Shown piece by piece: positions 31,294 through 42,828 of a DNA stretch of 64,000 nucleotides (the first letter of the stretch is position 1; each line of letters starts with the position of its first letter). The stretch comes from Haliclona indistincta (Eukaryota > Porifera > Demospongiae > Haplosclerida > Chalinidae). A program made the translations under genes and the position numbers. The notes beneath the pieces are model-generated. The model ran no database searches and was not told the DNA's origin. It saw only the letters and a list, made by a program, of their open reading frames with translations. The stretch lies in the NCBI GenBank assembly GCA_964017065.1, contig OZ024788.1, positions 8,279,202 to 8,343,201 on the forward strand. Reading direction: 5' to 3'.

Positions 31294-34200
31294 TCAATGT
31301 ATGTACTCAGTGTGTAGCAAGTGTATGTGAGAGACTATTTTCTGTTCAATGTCAGTGTCTTTTGCTGTCCTCTCATCTGGTGACACCTGCACAACAATTT
31401 CACTTTCTCTTCTGACCAGCACCACCTCATCTTTTCTTTTCTCAAGAACATTAGCAACTACTAGCTGAAAACAAACAAAACAGAAGACAATCATGAAGTC
31501 ATACACATCTCACTAGACTATAGCATCACCTGATGTCTGTATTTCTTAAGAGCTTCTCTTGCACGTTGTACTAACACAGATTCATCAGTTTCAAGCTAAA
31601 TAAACAAAAATACAGTATGATTATGCTAAACAGAAAATTAAAAAAATTTATGGGAGACTCTAATTTACTACTAGTCTCTTAGTAGTTACTCAAAATTTTG
31701 CACTATATTTCCTTAATTCTTCGTTTTTCATTGCCAAGTACTTCTCTTCCTGGTCCAAGTATCTCTCATAATGCTCCTCTGCTATGGCCTGTACGTTGAC
31801 GTGCCTGTCCCTCTCTCTCAGCTTGTATCGCTTGGCAGCAATAGTGAACAGGACTAGTGACAGTATTAGGAGGATTGATAGCACCAGGTAGTAGTAGAAC
31901 CCACAACTAGGAGTGGCATCGCCGAAATGTTCAAGGAATAGTTCCAGACCATAATGTACTAAAGACCCAAACCCAAGCAGCACTATAGCCAGACCCATCA
32001 TAACTCCTCTCATAGTGTTTGGACTCTGAGCCATGATGAATTCTAACGATGAGCATAACACAATTACTTGTCCAACTCCTGCCACGAAGTCCGATATCAG
32101 CAGCCAGTGGAGTGGCTGTTAGCAGGCCCATGGACTATGTCACTAAACATACACTGTGTGTCGTTGCTGTGTAGATGCTCAATAGTATTCACAGTGATGT
32201 TGAGTAGATTCCCAATAAGCATAATGATAAGTCCTACTCCAACTCTTTTTATTAAACTCGGAATACGATTGTGTAGCAGTGGAATCATTACAAATCGATA
32301 GGCTGGGATTAGAAGAACAGGCAAGATACCAGTGATCATTTGTTGCATAATAGTGGATTCAAGAGAAGTCAGTTCTGCCTTTGACATTTCGTTTACAGCA
32401 AAATTTATAGTGATGTAAGCTCCAATAAGGCTTAGAAACAGCGGTAGCAGCCTAAAAATGGTCTTGACATTTTCCACTTCCTCTTCTGTGAATGGTCCTC
32501 CAAATTTGTGTTTGCCATAGTCCAAACGTGATGGTTCTTCCTCGTCTATGTAGGTGAAGGCACTGCGGTGCTCAGGGTACTTGGTCTTACGAGCATAGTT
32601 GAGCACTTTGAAGATAGTCTTGAAGGGACTGCTGTTCTTGTAGTTAATATCAAGCCATTTGTGACAAAGACAGTCTGTTATTAGAACTGATGATAAACAG
32701 AGAAATACTATTGTGAGACAGATCACTAAAAGATTTTTCTTTAACTGTTCTATTGGAAGCAGTACACATGTGAGATAAATCGTGGTTTCTCCAAACGAAA
32801 TTGACCAGTAGTACCACTGGACTATAGCACTGATGTCATCAGCTGAGGCTCCTATCATCTGGTCTATTATGAATGGTAGCATATTTGTATAAAACATACC
32901 TATACTGCATGTAGACACAAGCATGTGAATGAACAATAAAGGAATTGCTGGTATTCGAGTCCAGTTGAACCGCAGCATGACAGTAGCACACAAGAGAGAC
33001 AAGAAAGTCATGATAGACACAAATGCTCCAACTACAATGGCTCGGTATCTTCCAAGGTAAGAGTCTCCCACCCATCCAGCGACTGGTAGCAACACCCATA
33101 GCGCTGAGTACACGACTAGGACAGACTGAAAATTGTCACCCAAAGGAAGAAATTGATAAAGACTGATTGTGTAGCCTGCTGCAGCATTTAGTAGCATGCT
33201 CCAAGCGAGCAAAAGAAGAATGCTACGAGAAAATGGCTTAAGACATTTGCATCTAGTAGACTTCATTGTACCAGAAAGTGCTATAACTGGTGCCAGATTC
33301 AGATTTTATGCAAGATGTTTTGTTTTGTGCACAATTGTACTGTTTCATTGACAGTTATAACAAGCTACAGTCACTTTCAGTAACACTTCAAAATCAACTA
33401 AAAAACTAAAAATTTGTCAATAACAAAAACAAGTACTTTGACCGGCAAATGATTTCAACAGAATTATAGCATTTTCACAATTGGCTGAAAATTCTTTGAT
33501 AACAATTCTCTTATGCTACCAGTGTGGTAGACAAATAAATCTAGCTAGAGTTAGTCCCTTGAAAACTTGAACACAACTACAGCATGCTACTAGCTAGCTA
33601 GACAGTAGTTTGAATTTTACGCTGTCTGGTGTCATGAGTCGTGACTGTCTCATTATTGGTACTACTTCAAACCAAAATCAACCACCTACACAATATCCTG
33701 TTAGCTCATTCTTATCTTGGATAGTAAAACAGACATGGATATTCAAAGGATATGAAAAATACAGAGTGTACAATAAAATTGTGATAATCACAAAAACTAG
33801 TAAGATGTCAATAGAGCAATAGAGCTCAAGTGTACAATAACACGGCATCAAATTTTAGTAAAAATTAGTAAAAATTAATGTGAATGAAACATTATTTTTA
33901 ATACATCATATTGAACACCAATTTTTGCAGATCAAAATTTGATGTTCTGCTAACAAAAAAATGCGCAAAGATGGATCTTGTGTTCAGCCTCTACAGTATA
34001 CAGCGACCATGATACATGTATGAGACAGATACACGTACCTTGAATGTCACTATATATGCTTGAGGAGTCCATTGGTGTGTCAGCAAGTGAAGAACCTTTG
34101 GAACTTGTCTAAAGCACAAATTAAGAGGTCCCGAAGAATGGATCTTGTGTTCAGCCTAAGCGAAATATGACATAAGTATACGAAAGACAAATTTCTGCAG

Positions 34201-37200
34201 ATTTGACGCTATCAAAACTTAGAAAGCAAGTCACCATGATAATTATAGCGGTTCTCACGCACTCCCACCTACTCACCCACCCCCCACACACACATACACA
34301 AGGTTCCCAGTTCGATCCTGGGCGGTGATTCAAAATGAACATCCGACACAGAGACACAACTCTGCACACCTATCTAGTCACCATGGTGTAGTGGTCATCA
34401 CGTGTGTCTTACACACTCAAGGTCCCCAGTTCAATCCTGGGTGGTGACATTTTTCTCAATTTTCATCAAAATGAAACACTTGACAAGCAGACATAACTCA
34501 GCAACTGCTCAAGACCTATCTAGTCACCATGGTGTAGTGGTTATCACGTGTGTCTAACACACACAAGGTCCCCAGTTCGATCCTGGGTGGTGACATTTTT
34601 GTCGATATTCGTCAATTTTCATCAAAATGAAACACCTGACAAGCAGACATAACTCAGCAACTGCTCAAGACCTATCTAGTCACCATGGTGTAGTGGTTAT
34701 CACGTGTGTCTCACACACACAAGGCCCCCAGTTCGATCCTGGGTGGTGACATTTTTGTCAATAATTCAAAATGAAACACCTGACAAGCAGACATAACTCA
34801 GCAACTGCTCAAAACCTATCTAGTCACCATGGTGTAGTGGTTATCACGTGTGTCTTACACACACAAGGTCCCCAGTTCGATCCTGGGTGGTGACATTTTT
34901 GTTGATATTCGTCAATTTTCATCAAAATGAAACACCTGACAAGCAGACATAAATCAGCAACTGCTCACAACATATCTAGTCACCATGGTGTAGTGGTTAT
35001 CACGTGTGTCTAACACACACAAGGTCCCCAGTTCGATCCTGGGTGGTGACAATTTTTGTCGATTTTCATCAAAATGAAACACCTGACAAGCTGTCGTAAC
35101 TCAGCAACCTATCATCTACATCGGTTTACCAAGATCTTGCAACCGCCAAACTGCTGTCAGAAAACTGCTGTAGTCACCATGGTGTAGTGTTACACACACA
35201 AGGTGCACAGTTCGATCCTGGGTGGTGACATTTTATTTTTAACCACTAACTGATGCATAGGCACAACTCAGTGAATCAGTGACAGTTGCCATGACACATG
35301 GTATAGCGGATGTTTACATAACACATCAGTCTAAGAGCTACTGACGCCATTATTTTAACAAGATACAACATGTGGTGAACTCTGTTACCTAGTTGTTTGT
35401 GCACTAGCTACTAATTTGTGTTAATCATTGTACCTGCTGTTGTTTTGTGCTAATCTTTTGTTCCTAACTAGTGTTAATAATGGACCACCTGTTTTAGTAC
35501 CTTTATATTCAGTGTGTACTTTCTAGTGTACAGTTTTGAAATAGAGTGGAGTTATCATTCGATTAGTAACCCCTAATACCGCGACATCTCGGCAAGTACA
35601 TTACACAACAAGTAACAGTATTCATAATAATAATAATTACAGTGGAACTTCTCTAAGGCGGACACCATTGGGACCAACAAAAATCATCCATGGTGTCCTC
35701 TGGTCAGGGGTTTATTATACATTATGTGGGTAATATTTAGGATCTGTAAGTGTCCATTATAGAGGGATGAGAGGTGTCCTCTAAGAGGGGTTCCACTGTA
35801 TTTGAGATGAATGCAACACCAAGCAGTAAGATGACATACCTATTATAGCGGGAAATTTTCGTGAGAGAAAATTTTCGCGAATGCACGAGATAGAGAATTT
35901 CATGAATATTTTTGCGAATCAGCGCTATTGCCCTTATCTAAAAACAAGACAATCGTGGATAATAATTATTTTCGCGAATAGCCTGTAATTCGCGAAATTC
36001 GCGAAAATTTTCTCTCACGAAATTTTTTCGCTATACGGTACGTTGCCACAATCATAATAATTTATATTCTGTACCATTTCTGAGTGATGAATGTAATAGT
36101 CAGCTACAGCTGCAGCGCAATATATCACAGCTCGTGGTCCCAGTGAAGACAGCTCTTGTGAAATGCTTCTCAACAAATACAGATAATCGAATACACTCGA
36201 GAATGAGACTTGTAGAAGAAGTTTGGCAGCAGACACCTGAAAAAGTGACAGGAGGAGATCATTTTTATAATAAGAGAAGTGAATAAATAAGTGAGGTAAC
36301 CTTTTTGGATTGTTCCAAAGCAGCCTCAATTTTCTTTTGGAGTACTGGAGGTAGCTGTAGTGTGAGGTGTAGTCCATTCTCTTCTTTAGCTAACCAGTCC
36401 ATGAGAGGTTGAGATGAAAAGTGACGATTGTACGGAGTGAGAGAGGACACTCTGTGGAGAAAGATTACTGCATAGTTCAAACTGAGAAAATGTCTGATGA
36501 TACTGACTTAAAGGCGATAACTTGGTATATCAGATCATACAGTATTTGTGATTTAAAATACGCATTGAGACGGATAAACGGAGAAAAATTTGATTTTTAA
36601 TAAGCAAGAATGCAATTCAGGATGAACGATAAGCCAAAAATATAATAAACTAGTGTGGATACTCTGCCGACAGTGCTCCTCGTGATCCAGTACTAAAGTT
36701 GTCCAGGAATCTCACCGTACGCTTCTCCAGTGGTACAGTAGTTCCACCAGACTACAGAAAAAATCACTATCTATTCCAGTGTTGGAATTTTTATCCCAGG
36801 TCTAAATTTGAAATAGCCAAATTATACCCACCACGACATATGACATCACTTAATGATATTCACAACCAATAATGCGGTCTGTTAACTATTTCACGCAGTC
36901 TGCTAATTATATTCACAGAATAGGTATTATTCATCAGTGCAAAAGTGATACCCACACAATAAATGCATTACTGATGCAGCTCTGCACTGTTACTGCTTAA
37001 AATTGGAATTATGGTAAGAATCTCCAGGAAAATCTTTTTTTAATAAAAGGTTTTTTTGGAATAATTATTCAGTGTAATTATTACTGAATTAGGAACACAG
37101 CTGAGTAATAGCATGGTTTATGTAACTAAAATGTTGACAGATTTTAGCTTCACAATAATTATATGCATTTCTACATGCATGCAAAACATGCATGGTTCAC

Positions 37201-38391
37201 AGTACATGATAATTCAGTCCTCCACTAACCCACCACTCTCTTTTTTGAGCTGGGGTCCGCCAGAGTAAAGTTCATTTCTTTACCACAATACATAGAAGCA
37301 AGAGTAAAATAATAGAAGAAATTATATATATATATTTTTTTATGGCAAACATAAAGCTCAATAGCCAGTGGCTAATAGAGAGCAAAAATAAACAGTAATA
37401 AAATACGACTATTATAATTTTGATTATGGTAGACAGTAATGAGTTATTTTTGGTGGAGTGGAGTGGGATTGTTAATATGTCTAGAGACTTGAAAAGAAAA
37501 ACTGGACAGAGAGAGAGAAGACTTAATAGAATAGTCAAGAGAGTTCCACAGAAGAATTGTAGAGGGAAAATAGGATTTAGAGAAAGAACTGGAGCGGGGA
37601 AAAATAGGAAGGAAGTTGTTAGGGTCATAGGAGCGAATGGGGTAGGGAGGACGGGGGTATTTTATGACAATAGAGGAGCAAGGAAAGTGAGAAGGGTTGT
37701 GGGAAATTTTAAAGAGAGATTTTAGACGTGAAATTTTCCGGCGAGAGGAGAGACTAGAAATGTGATGAGAAGAAGAAATAGAGGGAATAGAGTCGGAATT
37801 GAATTTAGAAGCGAGATTTAAAGCAAAAGACTGGACAGATTCAAGTTTAGAAGAGAGTGTAGAAGAGGAAGGAGAGCAGACATGATTATTTACTCTTGAT
37901 AGAAGTGATACAACCTAATAGAAATGCATGTACTGTGGAGCTAACATTCAGTAAAATTAGTTAGCTAATGCTATCACTGACTCAACTGTGTTCCTACACT
38001 AGCTCACTATTCACTCTTATGGTCAAGCCAAGCTGAACCTCAGGTGATACTGTGTACTGCTTTAGCAAACAGGGTCTTGTATATCAATGTACACCAACAT
38101 ATTATGGTACTTTTAAACAATGAATAGGAAGGCGTCCAACAGGTAGTTCTCCATTAACCGTTTGTCAGCTATAACGACCGCTAGTACCTTATGCATCATA
38201 CCATTGAGCCGTTTTCTTTGCCTAACCACGCATGCGTTAAATTTAAATGCACTCACAGTTACTAGTACAACACAGCGTCCTGCTTCATTGTGGCGTGTTA
38301 TAAACTGTCTCACGATCTTAGCTGTATCATCCAAATTTTCTGGTGGCTTAGCCGTAGAGAAAAACTCTTCCAGTTCGTTGATGAACGACAT
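31294..38391 (-). CDS. PPCS: Phosphopantothenoylcysteine synthetase (PPCS), seven exons with nested genes
   Basis: Exons 38391-38257, 36751-36663, 36481-36301, 36236-36075, 34155-34039, 31595-31530 and 31464-31294 join in frame to 306 residues (human 311). Hallmarks are [14 protein letters not shown] across the first junction, [21 protein letters not shown] (the conserved AAAV(S/A)D(F/Y)) and H-S-E-M-A-E-H-K-I. The chain continues with the V-T-F-K|L-E-T-D motif across a junction and ends at [10 protein letters not shown]. It condenses 4'-phosphopantothenate with cysteine, the second step of coenzyme A synthesis in the cytosol. Intron 1 contains a LINE fragment and a ULK4-start remnant, intron 4 a tRNA-Val array and two miniature elements, and intron 5 an SLC15-like gene. 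The start codon lies 289 bp from the divergent NDUFA4 copy. Confidence 0.93.
31690..33266 (-). CDS. SLC15/POT-type peptide transporter, nested in PPCS intron 5, one frame break
   Basis: ATG 33266 opens a frame to about 32105. A second frame continues from 32115 to the stop at 31690; together about 518 residues with about 10-12 hydrophobic segments. POT features are the N-terminal [15 protein letters not shown] motif, the central [21 protein letters not shown] region and [21 protein letters not shown] near the end. POTs import di/tripeptides or histidine with protons. The break can be read as a one-base indel or as removal of the 20 bases 32135-32116 (GT...AG). Apart from this no intron is seen, which suggests retroposition into the PPCS intron or strong intron loss. 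It has the same strand as PPCS. Confidence 0.72.
34298..34328 (+). pseudogene. tRNA-Val 3' half (decayed)
   Basis: Only the variable region, T arm and acceptor 3' strand remain (AAGGTTCCCAGTTCGATCCT followed by GGGCGGTGA). Confidence 0.6.
34377..34449 (+). tRNA. tRNA-Val (TAC)
   Basis: Full cloverleaf: GTCACCA/TGGTGAC acceptor, GTGTAGTGGTCATCAC D arm, loop CTTACAC, TTCAATC T loop. One mismatch in the anticodon stem (TGTGT/ACTCA). B box is AGTTCAATCC, a slight variant. Confidence 0.85.
34523..34595 (+). tRNA. tRNA-Val (AAC)
   Basis: Perfect acceptor, D, anticodon (TGTGT CTAACAC ACACA) and T arms; B box AGTTCGATCC. Confidence 0.95.
34679..34751 (+). tRNA. tRNA-Val (CAC)
   Basis: Same body with loop CTCACAC. 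Variable region AGGCC instead of AGGTC. Confidence 0.94.
34823..34895 (+). tRNA. tRNA-Val (TAC)
   Basis: Same body with loop CTTACAC; all stems paired. Confidence 0.95.
34979..35051 (+). tRNA. tRNA-Val (AAC)
   Basis: Same body with loop CTAACAC; all stems paired. Confidence 0.95.
35173..35230 (+). pseudogene. tRNA-Val with internal deletion
   Basis: Begins GTCACCATGGTGTAGTG and ends GGGTGGTGACA, but the rest of the D arm and half of the anticodon arm are deleted (58 instead of 73 bases). Confidence 0.85.
35640..35798. mobile_element. 159-bp palindromic miniature element, TA target
   Basis: CAGTGGAAC...GTTCCACTG ends with AGAGGACACC-like inverted interior (GGCGGACACC against GGTGTCCTCT). 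TA is duplicated at 35638-35639 and 35799-35800. Consistent with a Tc1/mariner- or pogo-type MITE. Confidence 0.8.
35848..36031. mobile_element. 184-bp palindromic miniature element, TA target
   Basis: GCGGGAAATTTTCGTGAGAG is mirrored by the right end CTCTCACGAAATTTTTTCGC, both continuing with AAAATTTTCGCGAA. TA flanks both sides (35846-35847, 36032-36033). Confidence 0.8.
37430..37900 (-). pseudogene. LINE reverse-transcriptase 3'-end fragment
   Basis: The minus strand reads [14 protein letters not shown], then [16 protein letters not shown] and [12 protein letters not shown]. This is the conserved C-terminal pattern after the RT domain of L2/CR1-type elements. The plus strand is therefore strongly purine-rich. 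Upstream parts are missing; it lies in PPCS intron 1. Confidence 0.6.
38137..38171 (-). pseudogene. Remnant of ULK4-like start region
   Basis: Reads ATGGAGAACTACCTGTTG plus an upstream block (TGACAAACGGT), matching the start of the ULK4-like gene at 43692. After six codons it diverges and stops. It marks the edge of the segmental duplication. Confidence 0.75.
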
Positions 38392-38680
38392 TGTAGCTCA
38401 AGTATAGTAGGCGCGGTCACATCACGTGCACGCACCGTCTAGTATAGTCTACGTACTTCTTCTACGTCTGCATACGTAATTAATTGTTTACGGAATTCAT
38501 TACGTACCTTGTACCCTGGCCTGCATGCTTGACCTTGTAATTGGGTACGCAGTCTAAACTAATCTGCATCGTGCTTCCATTTGCGGAAATTTGTCCGCTC
38601 GCTTGCTGTCTATATAAGTAATTCTCTGCTCAAGAAATATCCAGATCAAACTATAGAAGTAAACTCCCCAACTTGCAAGA

Positions 38681-41026
38681 ATGTCTAAGATTCTACTACA
38701 AGCCAAGAGGCACCCTGAGGTATGTTGGTAGCTATAAGATAGTTGGACTGACAGCATGCTATTGTATGGAGTAACTGGTGTATGGTCTGATTCCCTCAGA
38801 TTGTTCCTGTGCTCGTCATCACTTTTGGAGCATGCACATTGGGTACCTACCAGATCTTCAGATCAGCTACCACCTACACCGATGTATCGTTAGTCTAACG
38901 CATACACCATTGTTTATTTTATTTCAAATGAAAACAGTGCTAGTGAATGAGTGATAAAAGTATGTATGATGAGCTTGGGTTTAAAAAACTAATGATAGAA
39001 GAGGAGAGATGGCTAGTCAGCTGTGTGCAGAGGGAAACAATTATTAATCGCTACAGTAGCCTCACAAGTTTAAATCACTTAAGCTGCATCTGCAGAAAAG
39101 TTACAGATAGTCACAACTCTCAACTTTATTGTCGTTTGCCCCATAAACTACTACCAGGCATACAATGTTTCATCATTGTTAGCTGTTGGGTATATGTAAG
39201 TGAAAAACCACAGCTATAGTCTGAAGCATATTGAATAAGTTGCAAATTTAGCTTATTCTGATGGCTACTGACAGACTGATTTGAAACTACATTTGTATAT
39301 AGTTGACGTCAGAACAGCACTAATTATAATTTTTGATAATTATTGTCATGCTAATGTCAGACATGCCTGATGGATTGTTAGCCAAGTTGTTACAAGCCAA
39401 ACCACAATGAGTAATATTCACAAACAACCCATGGCCATTGACTACTAGCTGGCTGGTAGTACCTACATCCTTAATTTATACAGATGCTAAATTTGATTAG
39501 ACAGTCCAATGAGTGCAATGCAACAAACTATGTCATCAGTTGGGGATGAATCTCATTTGTGGTCCAAGTGCTAGTAGGTATTGATAGCTGATTACCAGGA
39601 GCATATATAGCCGCTCCTGTGACAACTGATCAGCTACTATTTTACACTTGGACCACAAATAAGATTCATCCCCAACTGATGACTTTTACATTGCTCTTAC
39701 AATGTATTGATGAACTACGGTATATTGGGTGTACTAACAGACTTCCTCTACAAACACAATCTTTCTGCTTCCTTTCTACTTTTACTTCCTTCATAATTAA
39801 AACGCAAAGGATACTCTTCATTTACTTCCTTTGTATTAGAATACAAACACAATACTTTTTCACAATTGTAAAATTATGGCTAAGAAATGTAATTTGGTAT
39901 TTCTTATTTTTAATACCCGAATTTTAATATGCTTTTCCATTATAAGGCATGACGAAATTCATGAGGAGTGTTAATAAAATTCATCTGCTAGTGACGACAA
40001 GTGACGTCATAAATTTGCTATAGTACGCTCAGAGCTCTAGAAAAACTGCAGTAAGCTAACAAAGAAGCACATCGGTAGTATAAGCCAAGACAAAATAGAC
40101 CCTTAGGAGAGGCATTGAATCTGAAGCAATGTTGAAGCGATGCTATAACATCCTGTAAGAGGAAGTCTATGCATAACCCTATGTAAGGTTCAAGTTGTAC
40201 TGCAGAACAGTTTTAGAGTGTGCAGAATAGATACCCCCATGCTACTGGCAAGTACTGTTTGTAATTACGAAGGAAGTAAAAGTAGAAAGGAAGCAAAAAG
40301 GAATTCCTTCCTGCTTCCTCACATGTTGATGTGAGTTTGTTAGTGACCTTTGTGCTTCTGCTCTCAAACTTGCATCATTTTCCCAACATATGAGTCAACA
40401 TTTCAATAATACAGTTGATGATGTGTACAAATCATGTTGATCACTTGTTATACTTTTATGTTTATGTAGGTTTCGTCGAAAAAGCAATCCTCATCCCTGG
40501 CTACATGTGAAACCATCAGATAACTTCAAAGCACCTGTAAGTTATATCATAAGTTTGAGGGACTTTGTTGTGTAAAATTTCATTTGTGGCTCCGACTATG
40601 AAAATTCATTTAATGTTTTGTGAACTTTTGACACAAAATTTCCATACACAAACAGTACTTGCCAACACTTCAGTGCAAGTACAACATCTTGAACACGTAG
40701 CTTGAGGGTGTCTATTCCAGTTTGGAATGTCTCATACTAGACACCAGCAAGAATCTGTATTTAGATCAAACACGACAGCAAACGTATCAATCAAAGTTGT
40801 AGAAATCTCACTAGAGTTGAGCGATTGAAGTGTAATTTCGAATGCATTTTTCCAGTCATTATTCTTTAACAGTACTAGTGTTTAATTAAAAGTGGCCATT
40901 CAGATTGCGAAATTGCACTTAACTAAAATTGCAAAACAATGAACATTTCTTTCTCTCTTCTCACAGTTTTTTCGTTCTGCTGACTACAGCAAGGTTGTTC
41001 AGGATGAGAAACCCAAGTATGACTAA
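38681..41026 (+). CDS. NDUFA4: NDUFA4-like respiratory subunit, copy 1 (four exons)
   Basis: Exons 38681-38719, 38800-38888, 40470-40536 and 40967-41026 join to 84 residues (family about 80). The layout matches NDUFA4: a short N-terminus with Q-A-K-R-H-P, one membrane helix (I-V-P-V-L-V-I-T-F-G-A-C-T-L-G), then R-S-A-T-T-Y-T-D-V, N-P-H-P-W and a C-terminal D-Y-S-K-V-V-Q-D-E-K-P-K-Y. The protein is now regarded as a subunit of cytochrome c oxidase in the inner mitochondrial membrane. Head-to-head with PPCS. Intron 2 is 1.6 kb with a foldback repeat. Its partner copy starts at 44055; 15 of the first 18 residues after the helix are the same. Confidence 0.88.
39532..39683. repeat. Inverted repeat with 39-bp arms
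   Basis: 39532-39570 (GTCATCAGTTGGGGATGAAT...) and 39645-39683 are inverse copies with two mismatches or fewer, with a 74-base centre. A likely foldback miniature element in NDUFA4 intron 2. Related inverted blocks of a second repeat lie around 39740-39800 and 40260-40310. Confidence 0.75.
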
Positions 41027-41708
41027 CTTATCATAGCACAGACTCAGTACACACAAATATTGAACAGATTTGTCAGTCCTCAGTCACTATTATTTTTTGC
41101 TTTTTAGACCATTATATATATATATAGTATGTTAATTTGATCAGCTGTATCCAATTCATGCTAGACACGTCTCGTATAGATACCTATAGCAAAAAAATGA
41201 AATACCTGCCACCAATATATCGATATCCGTTGTGAGCTAATAAGCTTGTTGTAGGTTGGGTTGAAAACAGCAACGACGATGGCATGGTTTAAATCCGTTA
41301 CCCACATGGTAAAGAACCCTTGTATTGCCGTATAACCCTTATGCTCAGGTTGTATGTTTCTTTGTCAAGCTGATTCTTGGTTTTGATGTTTTCAAGAAAT
41401 GGGTGGAGCTCTATACTTTACAGTAATGATGAGACGGCTACTAAAATAATTATCTTTATGATGTTTGCATTGTTTTTCATAGTCCTGAAATGGCGGCTTA
41501 GTTTACAAATTTGTAACATAGTGATCATAGCTATAGTATGTCAACAAATAGACCACTCGTGCTGGTCTCAGTTCACAATAAGTTTGCTATAGGCATAGTG
41601 GCTGCATCATGCATGATCAGTTTAGTTCTAGCTAGGCTAGCGCAGTCAATTTAGCTGTATTTGATTAGTAACAATGCACGAGTAGCAAATTTGCACTACC
41701 TTCATCTA
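41027..41708. other. Spacer between NDUFA4 copy 1 and second tRNA array
   Basis: AT-rich, with a short (TA)n run near 41109. No gene was recognised. Confidence 0.35.
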
Positions 41709-41781
41709 GTCACCATGGTGTAGTGGTTATCACGTGTGTCTCACACACACAAGGTCTCCAGTTCGATTCTGGGTGGTGACA
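41709..41781 (+). tRNA. tRNA-Val (CAC)
   Basis: Same body as the first array; loop CTCACAC. T arm has TTCGATT and AGGTCTCCAG, so one weakened T-stem pair. Confidence 0.88.
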
Positions 41782-41852
41782 TAATTTTTTGTCGATTTCT
41801 TTAAATTGCATCTGACGCACAGACAAACTTAGCAATTGTCTCACACCATCCT

Positions 41853-41925
41853 GTCACCATGGTGTAGTGGTTATCACGTGTGTCTTACACACACAAGGTC
41901 CCCAGTTCAATACTGGGTGGTGACA
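41853..41925 (+). tRNA. tRNA-Val (TAC)
   Basis: Loop CTTACAC, T loop TTCAATA. B box is degraded (AGTTCAATAC), so transcription may be weak. Confidence 0.8.
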
Positions 41926-42002
41926 AAATAATTTTTGTCGATTATTCTTTTAAACTTGCATCTGACGCACAGACAAACTTAGCTATTGTTCTACATCGTC
42001 CT

Positions 42003-42075
42003 GTCACCATGGTGTAGTGGTTATCACATGTGTCTAACACACACAAGGTCCCCAGTTCAATCCTGGGTGGTGACA
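42003..42075 (+). tRNA. tRNA-Val (AAC)
   Basis: Loop CTAACAC, base 26 is A, T loop TTCAATC; stems paired. Confidence 0.88.
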
Positions 42076-42124
42076 TAATTTTTTGTCCATTTCTTGCAAA
42101 CTTAGCAATTGCTCCATACCTATC

Positions 42125-42175
42125 GTAGTGGTTATCACATGTGTCAAGGTCCTCAGTTTGATCCTGGGTGGTGAC
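42125..42175 (+). pseudogene. tRNA-Val lacking 5' acceptor and anticodon arm
   Basis: Starts at the D arm (GTAGTGGTTATCACATG), skips the anticodon loop and ends with the T arm and GGGTGGTGACA. A further trace lies near 42288-42315. Confidence 0.8.
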
Positions 42176-42179
42176 ATTT

Positions 42180-42828
42180 TGTCATTTTTTTCTTCAAAAC
42201 TAGGACCCAGGATGCATCACAACTTCTGCAACAGTCACATGGTATCCAATCACCACAATGTAACGTTTATATTGTATATTACTCATCACACAAGGCCCCC
42301 AGAACATGGGTGGTCATTGAATATTTTAACCAATATCTAACACACAGATTCACAAATGAACGCCATTTATGAAAGAAATACGAGAAAACATTATCTCTTG
42401 AATAATTAATGAGCAAAATTTTCAGGTGCCATAATTATTTAGTCCCCCACTGCTGAAAAGTATCTACGCCCTTGTAAAGCAATAATTTTGTGCTTCATAA
42501 GAATAAACAACTCTTGTTTATAAACATTTAACTGTACGGCTCAGGTACGGATAGTATCAACCAGACTATGATTCGAGACAATGTCATCATGCATGTATAA
42601 GACAAATTGAAGCACATACAGTACAGTTCCAGTACGAGTGAAAAATGTTCGCATCTTCATGGGTGCCCTCTAGCTAAAGTTCACAAATTCTCGTGTAATT
42701 CCTATACATTTTGTATTTTGCCCACGAAAATTTTTAAAATTGTCAAAAAAATGAAACTTTCACAGCAAAAATTATAGAAAACTTAATGATTCATTAGAAA
42801 CAATGAGTATGGGTAATTAACAGTTTCA
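42180..42828. other. Spacer between tRNA array and ULK4-like gene
   Basis: No gene was recognised beyond a faint tRNA trace. Confidence 0.3.

Noticed and set aside
34377..35230. Regular direct repeats with about 80-base spacers that could suggest a CRISPR array
   Set aside because: The repeats fold as tRNA-Val with proper A and B boxes, and the genome is an animal one.
37420..37725. 101-codon basic ORF on the plus strand
   Set aside because: Antisense of the LINE 3' fragment, explained by its pyrimidine-rich coding strand.
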